NCBI RefSeq assembly: GCF_014297275.1
Contig: NZ_JACOQK010000001.1
Span: 2,480,001-2,544,000, forward strand
DNA length: 64,000 nt
Direction of reading: 5' to 3'
Origin: Clostridium facile
Lineage (GTDB): Bacteria; Bacillota; Clostridia; Oscillospirales; Ruminococcaceae
Shown here: positions 41,295 through 50,631 of the stretch, one piece after another
Numbering within the stretch: the stretch's first letter is position 1
Layout: each line of letters begins with the position of its first letter
Notes under the pieces: generated by a model
Told to the model about the DNA's origin: nothing
The model's database searches: none
What the model saw: only the letters and a program-made list of their open reading frames with translations
Position numbers and translations under genes: made by a program

Positions 41295-42161
41295 ATGATG
41301 AAAAATTATAAAAAAATAGCAATCCAACTGGTAGCAGTTGGATTGGCTAGTACCATATTAACTGGCTGTGGCACAAAAGGAAAAGATAGCTCATCCCAAA
41401 CATCCTCTAAAGTACCATTGCCGTCAACCAGTTCTTCCCCTGTTATCAATGCAGTTTCCCCTACTTTCGGTAATTTAGATACGAAAAAACAAGGTTGGGG
41501 CCAGGGAGTACAGTTTGACGAACAAAATATACCCATTTCCTGTACAACATTTCAAGAAAAATACGGAAAATATAATGCTGTTTTTGTCAAACAGAATTGT
41601 GAAAATCAGATTTTCCTTACCTTTGATGAAGGATATGAAAATGGATATACCTCCAAAATCCTGGATGTTTTAAAGGAAAAACAGGTTCCTGCAGTATTTT
41701 TTGTTACCTATGATTATGCCAGCAAAAATCCGGATTTGATTCAACGAATGATTGACGAAGGGCATATTGTGGGGAACCATAGTTATAGCCACCCATCTAT
41801 GCCAGAAATTAGTGTAGAAAAACAGCAAGAAGAAATTACAAAACTCCATGATTATATTAAACAGGAATTTTCCTATACCATGACGCTGTTCCGTCCTCCA
41901 AAAGGGGAATTTTCGGAACAAAGCCTTGCTGTAGCAAAAGAGTTAGGATATGAAACTGTGTTTTGGAGTTTTGCTTATTCAGATTGGAATGTGGATAAAC
42001 AGCCAGACCCATCAGAAGCTTTGAAAAAAACAGTAGACCGTGCCCATAATGGAGCGGTTTACCTATTGCATGCAGTGAGCAAGACCAATACTGAGATTTT
42101 AGGCAACATGATTGACCAACTTCAACAGGAAGGGTACAACTTCCAACCAATGGCAGAATAA
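41295..42161 (+). CDS. pdaA: PdaA-type peptidoglycan de-N-acetylase, lipoprotein form
   Basis: Deacetylase predicted to prepare muramic-delta-lactam in spore cortex, the mark read by germination lytic enzymes. A lipoprotein signal (lipobox LTGC, Cys25) precedes the NodB-type domain: LTFDEGYENGYTSKILDVL (metal Asp), GHIVGNHSYSHPSM (metal histidines) and FRPPKGEFSE. The TFDEGYENGYT run is the PdaA-branch signature rather than TFDDGP of general chitin deacetylases. It starts right after the small lipoprotein; an ATG one codon later is equally possible. Confidence 0.92.
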   Translation: MMKNYKKIAIQLVAVGLASTILTGCGTKGKDSSSQTSSKVPLPSTSSSPVINAVSPTFGNLDTKKQGWGQGVQFDEQNIPISCTTFQEKYGKYNAVFVKQNCENQIFLTFDEGYENGYTSKILDVLKEKQVPAVFFVTYDYASKNPDLIQRMIDEGHIVGNHSYSHPSMPEISVEKQQEEITKLHDYIKQEFSYTMTLFRPPKGEFSEQSLAVAKELGYETVFWSFAYSDWNVDKQPDPSEALKKTVDRAHNGAVYLLHAVSKTNTEILGNMIDQLQQEGYNFQPMAE

Positions 42162-42163
42162 TA

Positions 42164-42208
42164 TAAAAACACCTGGATTTTTTAAATAAGATCCAGGTGT
42201 TTTTATAT
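42164..42208 (+). terminator. Terminator after pdaA
   Basis: TATAAAAACACCTGGAT pairs with ATCCAGGTGTTTTTATA. Confidence 0.9.
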
Positions 42209-42287
42209 TTCAAAATAATTACTGTGGATTAGTTTAAATGTTAGAAAAAGAACACCAAACCAACAATGACTTTCCATTATTTCGCGA

Positions 42288-42998
42288 TTAATTTTTACAT
42301 AATTGAACCAATTTAGGGATGAATATCATGGCACATACTCCTATCAGGACTATTGCAATTACTACTTTGACATAAAAGAAAGATTTTTGTTCGACAGTTG
42401 CATCGTAGATTATTGTTTCCGTTCCGTCCAAATTTACCCTGACCAATTGATTTTTATCCACAAATAGCATGCGGTCCAAAATTTTTGAGGAATTTTGGAG
42501 CCGGTAGGTTATTCCATTGGATATTTTCGTGTGGTTCCCTAAGTACTCATAGTAATAACGGCGGGTGTTATCATCGTCTGTGAGTAGATAATTCATATCA
42601 ACCAATTCCCCTTGCAGAGTGATTTCAGCCATAACGGTAGATATACCAAAAATTAAAATCAAATTATCTTCCTTCCAATCAACTTGAACATCTGTATTAC
42701 TATCAATATAAATAATAGATTGAAATTCATAGTTTGGGTTGTAAATAGAAATTGAGCTGGGATCACCAAAGCAGCTAATTGCTACCCATCCATTTTCTGA
42801 AACAGCAAACCAATCAGGGATAGGATGTTTTTCCGGCTGTTCCGTTGTGATATGTAAATCGGTATTATTCCAGATGGTTTGTTGTTTGTCAGGACGAATC
42901 GTACTTGTTTTGATATTGTTTGGAAAAGCAAATGCTATTGATGGAAACACAAAGAACATACAACAGAATAAAAGTAAAGCAATTCTGATCCGTTTCAT
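42288..42998 (-). CDS. Uncharacterised exported membrane-anchored protein
   Basis: 236 residues: signal peptide (about 1-25, ending SIAFA), an extracellular beta-rich region (about 26-200) and one C-terminal helix (about 207-228) with a short cytoplasmic KLVQLCKN tail. The middle shows repeated strand patterns such as WFAVSENGWVAISCFGDPSSISIYN that resemble beta-propeller blades, but too few for a full propeller. Mature and N-terminal ends would lie outside. No family is recognised; it may sense or bind a surface ligand. Confidence 0.72.
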   Translation of the reverse strand: MKRIRIALLLFCCMFFVFPSIAFAFPNNIKTSTIRPDKQQTIWNNTDLHITTEQPEKHPIPDWFAVSENGWVAISCFGDPSSISIYNPNYEFQSIIYIDSNTDVQVDWKEDNLILIFGISTVMAEITLQGELVDMNYLLTDDDNTRRYYYEYLGNHTKISNGITYRLQNSSKILDRMLFVDKNQLVRVNLDGTETIIYDATVEQKSFFYVKVVIAIVLIGVCAMIFIPKLVQLCKN

Positions 42999-43114
42999 AT
43001 TATCTTCCCCTACTCAATCAAATGGTATTTATAATTTATGGAGTATAAGTTTTACAATATATAAAATACCTCCTGTTATAGAAAATAGAATAACAAGAGG
43101 TAATTGTAACATTA

Positions 43115-43942
43115 TTATTTTGTTTTTTCTTCCAGTTTATCCACAGCGGGTTCGATATAACTACTGTCAAATCCTTCAATGGCACCATTGTCACATGCTT
43201 TCGCAAATTCTGGGTTGATTGGCAGTTTTGCTAAAACATCCAGGTCAAAATCCTTCGCAATTTCATCAATGTGGCTTTCCCCAAAAATAGAAATTGTCTT
43301 ACCACAATCTGGACATTGGAAATAGCTATAGTTTTCGATGATACCTAAAATTGGAATATTCATCATATTTGCCATATTTACTGCTTTGGCAACAATCATA
43401 GAAACCAATTCTTGTGGTGAGGTGACAACGATAATACCGTCCAATGGGATGGACTGGAACACGGTCAATGGTACATCACCAGTTCCTGGAGGCATGTCCA
43501 CAAACATATAGTCTACATTTTCCCAAAGCACATTCTGCCAGAACTGTTGTACGGTGCCAGCAATAACAGGCCCTCTCCATACAACCGGCATACGTTCATC
43601 ATCCAATAGCAGATTAACAGAAACGACGTCGATCCCCGTATCGGTTTTAACAGGGTAAAGGGTATCTTGGGTTCCTTGGATTCTTTCGTTTAAGCCAAAT
43701 AATTTTGGAATGGAAGGGCCAGTAATATCCGCATCTAAAACAGCAGTGTGGTAACCCCTTCTATTAAAAGCGCAAGCCATCATTGCTGTTACCAGGGATT
43801 TTCCAACTCCGCCTTTACCGCTGACAACCCCAATTACTTTTTGGATGCTGCTGCCTTCATGAGGTTTTTTTAACAGGCTCTCTTGGGTTCTGGAGCTACA
43901 GTCTTTTCCACAGCTACTGCAATCATGTGTACATTCGCTCAT
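43115..43942 (-). CDS. Mrp/NBP35-type Fe-S cluster carrier ATPase
   Basis: P-loop NTPase that carries Fe-S clusters to apoproteins. The N-terminus has a cysteine array (CTHDCSSCGKDC) like NBP35; the deviant Walker A is VSGKGGVGKSLV near residues 38-50; DADITGPSIPKLFGL and MPPGTGDVPLTV are family-specific; and CPDCGK near residue 210 provides the C-terminal cysteine pair that bridges a cluster in dimers. Length of 275 residues fits. AGGAGATGA precedes the ATG. Confidence 0.94.
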   Translation of the reverse strand: MSECTHDCSSCGKDCSSRTQESLLKKPHEGSSIQKVIGVVSGKGGVGKSLVTAMMACAFNRRGYHTAVLDADITGPSIPKLFGLNERIQGTQDTLYPVKTDTGIDVVSVNLLLDDERMPVVWRGPVIAGTVQQFWQNVLWENVDYMFVDMPPGTGDVPLTVFQSIPLDGIIVVTSPQELVSMIVAKAVNMANMMNIPILGIIENYSYFQCPDCGKTISIFGESHIDEIAKDFDLDVLAKLPINPEFAKACDNGAIEGFDSSYIEPAVDKLEEKTK

Positions 43943-43965
43943 TACTTCATCTCCTCATTTTATCC

Positions 43966-43986
43966 ACCATCCAATGATAGGATGGT
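43966..43986. promoter_or_regulatory. Perfect palindrome in the mrp leader
   Basis: ACCATCC-AATGATA-GGATGGT lies between the mrp promoter and ribosome site. It may be an operator or an mRNA hairpin; an Fe-S-sensing Rrf2-type regulator is one speculative reader. Confidence 0.45.
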
Positions 43987-44006
43987 TCTTTTTATACTCT
44001 TTTAAA

Positions 44007-44036
44007 ATTATAATCCGAATCGATGTTATTTGTCAA
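44007..44036 (-). promoter_or_regulatory. Sigma-A promoter of mrp
   Basis: On the minus strand TTGACA (44031-44036), 18 bases, TATAAT (44007-44012). Confidence 0.75.
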
Positions 44037-44094
44037 TCTATAAGCATATTAAAATAAAATTTACAATTATTCCGGTTAAAAGCTTGACGCTGTA

Positions 44095-44103
44095 TGCTAT
44101 AAT
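44095..44103 (+). promoter_or_regulatory. Extended -10 promoter of the ABC-F-bactofilin unit
   Basis: TGCTATAAT at 44095-44103 about 60 bases before the ATG. The nearby TTGACG at 44084 is only 8 bases away and cannot serve as its -35. Confidence 0.6.
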
Positions 44104-44160
44104 GATGATATGTTTGTATTATTTGTAATCCAAACTATTTTATGTTAAAGGAAACAGAAC

Positions 44161-46086
44161 ATGCTGGTTTCAATTGAATCAATTGATAAATTTTATTTAG
44201 GCAATCCAGTATTACAACAGGTTAGCGCCACAATTGAAGATCATGACAGGATTGGTCTGATTGGCGCCAACGGTGCCGGTAAATCAACTTTGCTTCGGCT
44301 GATTTGTGATCTAGAATCTCCTGATACTGGAGAAATTGCCCGTTCTGCAAAAGTGACAATTGGTTTTTTGCAGCAAAACAGTGGGTTGGAATCCAATAAT
44401 ACCATTTTGGAAGAGATGAAATCGGTATTTTCCGATTTGTTAAAAATTCAAAGCCAAATGAAGCAGATAGAAGTAAGATTGGCGGATGAATCCTTAAAAT
44501 CCAATCCAGAGGAATACCAACGTTTAACGCAGGAATATGCCCATCAACAAACCTATTTTGAGCAACGGGATGGGTATTTAATGGAAGTAAAAATCAACAC
44601 TATTTTAAACGGGATGGGCTTTGGTGATAAGCCAAAGGAGACCTTGATCCAAACATTAAGCGGCGGTGAAAAAACCCGTTTGGCTATGGCAAAATTGTTA
44701 TTGGAACAGCCGGATTTGTTGATTTTGGACGAACCAACCAACCACTTGGATTTTAAAACCCTGATGTGGCTGGAAGATTATTTGAGAGAATACAAAGGCG
44801 CACTTTTGGTAGTATCCCATGACCGCTATTTTTTAGACCAGACGGTTCAGACCATTTGGGAGGTAGAGCAGCATAAACTTCTTACATTCCGAGGGAACTA
44901 TTCCAGATATACTGTATTAAAGCAGGAGTATGTGGAGCGCCAGATGAAAGAATATGAAATCCAGCAAAAGCAGATTGCTTCTATGCAGGATTATATCGAC
45001 CGGAATATGGCAAGAGCTTCCACCTCCAAAATGGCAAAAAGCCGTCAGCATGCTTTAGACCGGATGGAGATTGTGGAGCGTCCAGCCTGTTTGGAAAAAC
45101 CTCCTCGTATCCAGTTCTTTTATGATAAGGAACCGGTTAAAGATATTTTGGATGTCCAAGATTTAACTTTGACGGTTGGGCGAGGGGAAACACAAAAAAC
45201 ATTAGCACAACATCTTAATTTACATCTGTTCCGTGGTGAGAAATTTGCGATTATTGGGGAAAATGGAATTGGAAAATCCAGTTTTTTAAAAGCGGTTCAG
45301 CATATTATCCCTATTCCAGAAGGAAAAATTCGTTGGGGTACCAATACAAGGATTAGTTATTACCGTCAGGAAATGGACCAGTTAAATCCAAACAATACTG
45401 TTTTGGAAGAATTATGGAGCCGTTTTCCACATATGAATGAACAGCAAATCCGTTCGGCTTTGGGCGGTGTGTTACTGACTGGTGAAAATGTTTATAAAAA
45501 AGTAGAAGTGATCAGTGGCGGGGAAAAGGCAAAATTGAGCCTTGCCATTATTATGATGGAACGTCCTAATGTATTGGTTATGGACGAACCAACTAACCAT
45601 TTGGATCTTCGTACTAAAGAGGTGTTGGAGCAGGCATTGGTTTCTTTTTCCGGTACCATTTTAATGGTATCCCATGATAGGTATCTATTAAATAAAGTGC
45701 CTTCTAAAATTATAGACATGCGTCGAGATGGAATCCATGTTTATTCAGGGAAATTTGATGATTATCTGGAACAAACTCAAAAAGAACAGCAGGCGGCCCA
45801 ACAGCAAGAACAGGATCAGCCAGTTGTTATAAAAAAAGCCACAAATGGCTATAAGACAAAACAGCAAAAAGCCGCAGAAGCAAAAATGCGTACCCGTTTA
45901 CGGGAGTTAGAACGGTTAATTGAACAGACTGAACTGGATATCGCCCAGCTTGAGGAAGAGATGACAAAGCCAGATGTTTATGAGAACTATTTGGCAATGA
46001 ATGAAGCTTGCTCCAAATTAGAGGAGTATAAACAAAACCATTCCAGTTATTTTGAAGAATGGGCTGAATTATCCGAATTGGTATAA
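44161..46086 (+). CDS. ABC-F family ATPase (YdiF/Uup-like)
   Basis: Soluble twin-ATPase protein without membrane domain; ABC-F proteins bind the ribosomal E site to relieve stalls or protect from antibiotics. Two cassettes: Walker A GANGAGKST and GENGIGKSS, signatures LSGGEKTRLAMAKLLL and ISGGEKAKLSLA, and two DEPTNHLD Walker B motifs, with the linker domain between. The C-terminal coiled coil (about 560-641, rich in Gln/Glu/Lys) is typical of housekeeping YdiF/Uup types rather than of short resistance forms. The bactofilin gene starts 25 bases later. Confidence 0.95.
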   Translation: MLVSIESIDKFYLGNPVLQQVSATIEDHDRIGLIGANGAGKSTLLRLICDLESPDTGEIARSAKVTIGFLQQNSGLESNNTILEEMKSVFSDLLKIQSQMKQIEVRLADESLKSNPEEYQRLTQEYAHQQTYFEQRDGYLMEVKINTILNGMGFGDKPKETLIQTLSGGEKTRLAMAKLLLEQPDLLILDEPTNHLDFKTLMWLEDYLREYKGALLVVSHDRYFLDQTVQTIWEVEQHKLLTFRGNYSRYTVLKQEYVERQMKEYEIQQKQIASMQDYIDRNMARASTSKMAKSRQHALDRMEIVERPACLEKPPRIQFFYDKEPVKDILDVQDLTLTVGRGETQKTLAQHLNLHLFRGEKFAIIGENGIGKSSFLKAVQHIIPIPEGKIRWGTNTRISYYRQEMDQLNPNNTVLEELWSRFPHMNEQQIRSALGGVLLTGENVYKKVEVISGGEKAKLSLAIIMMERPNVLVMDEPTNHLDLRTKEVLEQALVSFSGTILMVSHDRYLLNKVPSKIIDMRRDGIHVYSGKFDDYLEQTQKEQQAAQQQEQDQPVVIKKATNGYKTKQQKAAEAKMRTRLRELERLIEQTELDIAQLEEEMTKPDVYENYLAMNEACSKLEEYKQNHSSYFEEWAELSELV

Positions 46087-46110
46087 CTTTTGAAGTAGGA
46101 GGCAACTATA

Positions 46111-47004
46111 ATGAAAGATGACAAAGACCTTAAATTTGGTGAAAATGCAGAAGAAGATTTCATGGATTCTATGATGGATTCTTCTACAGAGCCACCAATT
46201 CCAGAACTTCCAACTTTATGGAAATGGATTAAAAACAAATTTGGAAAAGAAACCCTGGAAATAGAAGACGAGCCAGAAGAGGCTTTTGACGTTCAAGATA
46301 AAATCAAGGAAGTGAAAGAGATGAAAGACCATCACACACACACTTCTACTTCAGAACACAACATGCATACTACTACTGTAGATCATAAACCTGCCAGTCC
46401 ACTTTCTTCTCCATTTTCTTCCCCAGCAACCGTGATTAACCGGGATACCGTTGTAGAAGGTCCGATTAAATCAAAATCCGATGTAAAAATTAATGGTATT
46501 GTCCGGGGACATTTAAACTGTGAGGGGAATATCTCAGTAGGCGGCCAAGTATACGGCGATATTTCCGGTGAAGGCAATGTGACTATTAGCGGCCAGGCAT
46601 ATGGCGATATTACTGGACGTGATATTCATATTAATGGCGGTATTATCAAAGGAAACATCACAGCTTCCGGCAACGTTACCTTTGATGGAAAAGCTGTTAT
46701 TATCGGTAATATCAGTGGTAATGATTGTACCATTGATGGTAAAGTAAAAGGGCAGATTTCTGCGAATGGTTCTGTTACTTTGCAGAACAACGCATTGGTA
46801 CATGGTAATATCTCTGCGAAAAACTTTAGTGCACAAAATGGTGCTGTTATCAATGGTCATGTTATCATTGTATGTGATACCAAACAGAGCGAATCTGAAA
46901 TTTTTGCACTACCTGATGTTCCAAAAGAAGAAGCACCTAAAACTGCAGAGGAAACACCAGTAACAAAGAAATCGGATTCCACTACCACAAACCCACAGCA
47001 ATAA
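46111..47004 (+). CDS. Bactofilin-type polymer-forming cytoskeletal protein
   Basis: Forms nucleotide-free filaments that scaffold cell-wall enzymes. The central domain (about 108-250) is a right-handed beta-helix of short repeats such as INGIVRGHLNCEGNISVGG and VTISGQAYGDITGRDIHING. It has an unusually long acidic/His-rich N-terminal arm (about 1-105, with HHTHTSTSEHN) and a charged Thr/Lys C-terminal tail. At 297 residues it is longer than the 150-190 of core bactofilins. It shares a transcript with the ABC-F gene. Confidence 0.92.
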   Translation: MKDDKDLKFGENAEEDFMDSMMDSSTEPPIPELPTLWKWIKNKFGKETLEIEDEPEEAFDVQDKIKEVKEMKDHHTHTSTSEHNMHTTTVDHKPASPLSSPFSSPATVINRDTVVEGPIKSKSDVKINGIVRGHLNCEGNISVGGQVYGDISGEGNVTISGQAYGDITGRDIHINGGIIKGNITASGNVTFDGKAVIIGNISGNDCTIDGKVKGQISANGSVTLQNNALVHGNISAKNFSAQNGAVINGHVIIVCDTKQSESEIFALPDVPKEEAPKTAEETPVTKKSDSTTTNPQQ

Positions 47005-47043
47005 TAGAAAGAATCTGATTTTAGATATTTAAAATTTATTATT

Positions 47044-47081
47044 AAAGGGCAGTCAGTTATTACTGACTGCCCTTTTTATAC
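47044..47081 (+). terminator. Terminator after the bactofilin gene
   Basis: AAAGGGCAGTCAGT-TATT-ACTGACTGCCCTTTTT, perfect. Confidence 0.93.
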
Positions 47082-47184
47082 TTAATTAATATAAATTTTG
47101 CGGTTTGAAAATAGTATCTCTATAGCTTTAAACCAAAAGATAAGTTGAAAAATTTCTAAAATTCATTCGCAATAATCTATATTC

Positions 47185-47979
47185 TCAGTGATTGGTGTAA
47201 AATATTAAATATTTTTCCAAATTAGATTGTATATATTCTATGTTGTGATGTCCTTCATATACATCGTTTTGTGATTCGATACCTTTTTCTTTTAATATTT
47301 TATGTAAAAATTTACAGCCTTCATAAAAACGGCCTTCGTCATGATTGCCAGCATCAAGATATACTTTCAGCTCTTTTGTAATCATGTTATTTTTAGCGAT
47401 TGTGATAGGGTCATATTTTTCCCACATTGCTCTATCCTGAAAATATGGTATATCTTCTGGTTCCAATGTTAATTCGATTGCTGGCATATGGCCGCCAACT
47501 TTACTGAACAATTCTTGGTGGCGGAATGAATTGTGCAATGCTGCATATCCGCCTGCGGAGATGCCACCAAGATACCTTCCATTTTTCGTTGGAATAGTAT
47601 AGAATGTCTGGTCGATAAATGGGATTACCTCTTTAATAAAATAATCTTCATACCGTCCAACATTAATCATAATTCCACTATCTCCTGGACTTAAAATTTC
47701 TTTACAAGTAGGGGACGAATTGATTCCTCTGCTATTTTCAATTCTAGGGCAAACTATAATCAGAGGGGATATTTTATTTTGTTCAATTAGTTTATCTGCT
47801 ATTTCATCGATTTTCAATTCAGTTAGAATTGTTTCATCACCGCTTCTTCCGTGTAGGAAATATAATACTGGCAAGGGATGCATGTTATCGTATTCTTTCG
47901 GTAAGTATACATTTATACCCATTGTTTTATTGAGTATTTTGCTGTAAAAGTTGATGTGTTTTACAGTGGATTTTTTCAT
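47185..47979 (-). CDS. Alpha/beta-hydrolase esterase (esterase D / CE1-like)
   Basis: 264-residue carboxylesterase. Catalytic elements: oxyanion segment LYFLHGRSGD, nucleophile elbow GGISAGGYAAL with Ser about residue 142, acid YLDAGNHDEGRFYEG, and a terminal His in YEGHHNIEY. The fold is that of esterase D and feruloyl/acetyl xylan esterases. No signal peptide, so the substrate is intracellular or taken up. GGAGTGA precedes the ATG. Base composition is AT-rich relative to its neighbours. The substrate is unknown. Confidence 0.87.
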   Translation of the reverse strand: MKKSTVKHINFYSKILNKTMGINVYLPKEYDNMHPLPVLYFLHGRSGDETILTELKIDEIADKLIEQNKISPLIIVCPRIENSRGINSSPTCKEILSPGDSGIMINVGRYEDYFIKEVIPFIDQTFYTIPTKNGRYLGGISAGGYAALHNSFRHQELFSKVGGHMPAIELTLEPEDIPYFQDRAMWEKYDPITIAKNNMITKELKVYLDAGNHDEGRFYEGCKFLHKILKEKGIESQNDVYEGHHNIEYIQSNLEKYLIFYTNH

Positions 47980-48040
47980 TTTATTTCACTCCGTTTCTGT
48001 ATTTATCATAATAGGTATCATTGGACAAATTTATCTATAT

Positions 48041-48079
48041 AAAAATCCCACTTTGTCGTAAATACAAGGTGGGATTTTT
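48041..48079 (-). terminator. Terminator after the YfhO-like gene
   Basis: AAAAATCCCACTTTGTC... pairs with ...ACAAGGTGGGATTTTT (one G-T pair); T-runs flank it on both strands. Confidence 0.85.
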
Positions 48080-48105
48080 GATACCGTCAAACCTTTTATA
48101 AGTGT

Positions 48106-50631
48106 TTAGGTTTTATCTATTGGATCATCTTGATCTGATAGATCTGTATCCTTTTCAGATGAAGATACCTGCCGTATAAGGATATTTGGATGGTTAAGCT
48201 CATATTCCTGGTAAATTTCCGTACGGGTTGGCTGTAAAGAATCATTTTTTAGTTCTTCCAGATGTCCTTTAGGATTATAAGCAAATTCTTTTGGATTGCG
48301 TTTTTCTAGTTTTTTACACAATAGCAGGTACAATAGGAATAAAGCTACCCCAACAATGGTACCGATAAATCCAAGTTTTAGTCCAGGGGTAGAATAATGG
48401 AACTCAATTGTATTTTCCCCAGAGGCACATTTTACCGCCATAAAACCAACATTTACTTTCTCAATCTCAACGGGTTCTCCATTTACAGTGGCTGTCCATC
48501 CTTTATCATAAGGGACGGAGAAAAATACCAGATTTTCTTCCTTCAATGTAATGGTGGCGTCAAAACCGTTTCCACTGGTTTCAAAGGTATCACAGGTATA
48601 TCGTCGACGGTCCTCACAGATATCTGTGAGCTCCTCATCAGAAATATTGGTATCTCCAATATAGTGTTCCAATAAACCACTGTATTTTTGGATTTGTTCT
48701 TCGTCTAATAGGATTGAATTTACCAATAGGCGGTCACGAGTATCTTCAAAAGAATCGTCAAACTGCTCTTGGGTAATATAAGAATCGTAAGTGAATCCCA
48801 TGGGGATAAAGTTTTTATTTTCATAGATGTCAAAACCATTTTGGTTGTCATAGAGGACGCAGTTAGGAGGTAAATCTAGGTTGGTTTTTTTGTTGTCGGC
48901 ATTATTTTCTGCGAAAATATATTTTACCGAGAGCAGTTCCCTTAACCCGTAATACTTTGGTTCTGGACGGGAAGCAACATCACGGTCTACTCCAACCGCT
49001 GGATAGAATTCCATAATGGATGCTGGTACAACGCTTTGGAATGCCTGTATAGTTGGCATCCTCCAATACATAGGCCAGTTATCCATTCCATCATAAACAT
49101 CAATCCGGTAAAATTCACTGTCATCCAATTGAAATTCCGCGTTCAATCCACGGTCTACTACATTGCGGTAAACATAATCTACATTCTGCATTTTTCCCCA
49201 GGAAACCTGTACCACTCCATTTACTACAATAATGGCGCAAAGCGCTATCAAAGAAGAACGGTAAAGTCTTGTTTTGGTTTTTCGGTATTTTTGTAGGATA
49301 AACGCTGCTATGACAATACAGAGGATTGCGATCAAAACATTAATCCAGAACATAGTTGGATATCCTGGCGCTGAAAAATAGGTGGTTTTTCCATCTTCTG
49401 TAGTAGGGATAATACCAATGATAGCAAATAGGCAGGTAATAATAAATGTCGTTTTAATACCAAAGCTAATATCCATTTTTTTATTTTCCAGTACAATGAC
49501 GGTAGCAAGGGACATCATTAGCACCATCATGTAGAACCAGCGGGCATAATAGGAAGAGTTAAACGCAAAGAAAGCACTGTTCAGGATTGGTACCAGTGAC
49601 ATTGTGATTAATACAATAATTAACGTCTTTAACCAGTGTTTTCTTTTTTCCCTTAAAAACGTGAGGACACCCGCCATACTGAACAGTGGTAACCAAGCCG
49701 CAACTGAGCACCATTTGGCGTTGGAATCCGGAAAGAAGTTGGCGCGAGCTGGCATATCCGCAGGGAAGAACATACTTTGTAAAATCAATCCATAGCGCTG
49801 TGGATTATAATAAAACAGCATGTTAAACCCAGTTAACATATTATCTGTTCTGGGATTTCCCATCAAAGAACAGATACATGGTAGAAACAGGACAAGGGCG
49901 ATTAAAACGCCAATAATGGATTCCGCTGCCAGTAAGCCGAATTTTTTCAGGTTTATGCGGAAATCTAAACATAAACAGCGCAAAAAGAAATACAGAACCA
50001 AAAAGGCAACTTGCCCCGCAAAGAAGAAATAGTTTGTAAATACATTCAATGCGACAGCCATAGCAAAAAGGCCTTTTCTGTTATTCATCACCAGTTCTTC
50101 CAAACCGATTAACAGTAATGGGAAAAATGCAATGACTTCATGAAAATGGTTAAAGAAAATATTGTAAATGGAAAAGCTGGAAAACGCGTACATCATGGCA
50201 CCAATAATCGCCATATGCGGGGTTTTGGTAAACCTCCGGATAAACGCGTAGGATGTAGTGGCTGCAATAGAAAATTTTAAAATAAATAATGGTGCCATTA
50301 AATAGGGGACCCATGAGGATGGAAAGGGAATTGTCAGCCAAAAGAAAGGGCTACCCAGTAAATAAAACCCATAGGAACCTACAAAATTGGAGCCAAGGTC
50401 GGTGTACCAACTCCAACCTACTTCTCCAGAGCGAATTGCGTCATGGGCGTATTGATAAAATGGAATTTGTTGTACATTATAATCCCCATAAAAGATAAAT
50501 AATCCTTTGTCACAAATGATAAAAGGCAGAAAAATAATAGTAGTTATCAAAGCAGCCAGCAAAAAAACTTTAATGCAGTTTTTTGACTCTGATCGGGTGG
50601 GGGAAAACCACCGCTGGACTTTTGTTAGCAT
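48106..50631 (-). CDS. YfhO-family multi-pass membrane protein (glycosyltransferase-like)
   Basis: 841 residues with about a dozen membrane helices (about 20-480) and an extracytoplasmic domain (about 500-760) closing with another helix. YfhO proteins are GT-C-like and are linked in Bacillus and Listeria to glycosylation of lipoteichoic or wall teichoic acids. Typical landmarks are FYGDYNVQQIPFYQYAHDAI and the helix GEVGWSWYTDLGSNFVGSYGFYLLGSPF near the N-terminus, with the conserved Asp in GDYN. The C-terminal tail is charged. It faces the flippase-transferase pair divergently, so a joint role in surface glycans is plausible. Confidence 0.87.
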   Translation of the reverse strand: MLTKVQRWFSPTRSESKNCIKVFLLAALITTIIFLPFIICDKGLFIFYGDYNVQQIPFYQYAHDAIRSGEVGWSWYTDLGSNFVGSYGFYLLGSPFFWLTIPFPSSWVPYLMAPLFILKFSIAATTSYAFIRRFTKTPHMAIIGAMMYAFSSFSIYNIFFNHFHEVIAFFPLLLIGLEELVMNNRKGLFAMAVALNVFTNYFFFAGQVAFLVLYFFLRCLCLDFRINLKKFGLLAAESIIGVLIALVLFLPCICSLMGNPRTDNMLTGFNMLFYYNPQRYGLILQSMFFPADMPARANFFPDSNAKWCSVAAWLPLFSMAGVLTFLREKRKHWLKTLIIVLITMSLVPILNSAFFAFNSSYYARWFYMMVLMMSLATVIVLENKKMDISFGIKTTFIITCLFAIIGIIPTTEDGKTTYFSAPGYPTMFWINVLIAILCIVIAAFILQKYRKTKTRLYRSSLIALCAIIVVNGVVQVSWGKMQNVDYVYRNVVDRGLNAEFQLDDSEFYRIDVYDGMDNWPMYWRMPTIQAFQSVVPASIMEFYPAVGVDRDVASRPEPKYYGLRELLSVKYIFAENNADNKKTNLDLPPNCVLYDNQNGFDIYENKNFIPMGFTYDSYITQEQFDDSFEDTRDRLLVNSILLDEEQIQKYSGLLEHYIGDTNISDEELTDICEDRRRYTCDTFETSGNGFDATITLKEENLVFFSVPYDKGWTATVNGEPVEIEKVNVGFMAVKCASGENTIEFHYSTPGLKLGFIGTIVGVALFLLYLLLCKKLEKRNPKEFAYNPKGHLEELKNDSLQPTRTEIYQEYELNHPNILIRQVSSSEKDTDLSDQDDPIDKT

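Noticed and set aside
44084..44103. TTGACG plus TATAAT as the ABC-F promoter
   Set aside because: Spacing is only 8 bases; an extended -10 without -35 explains the site better.
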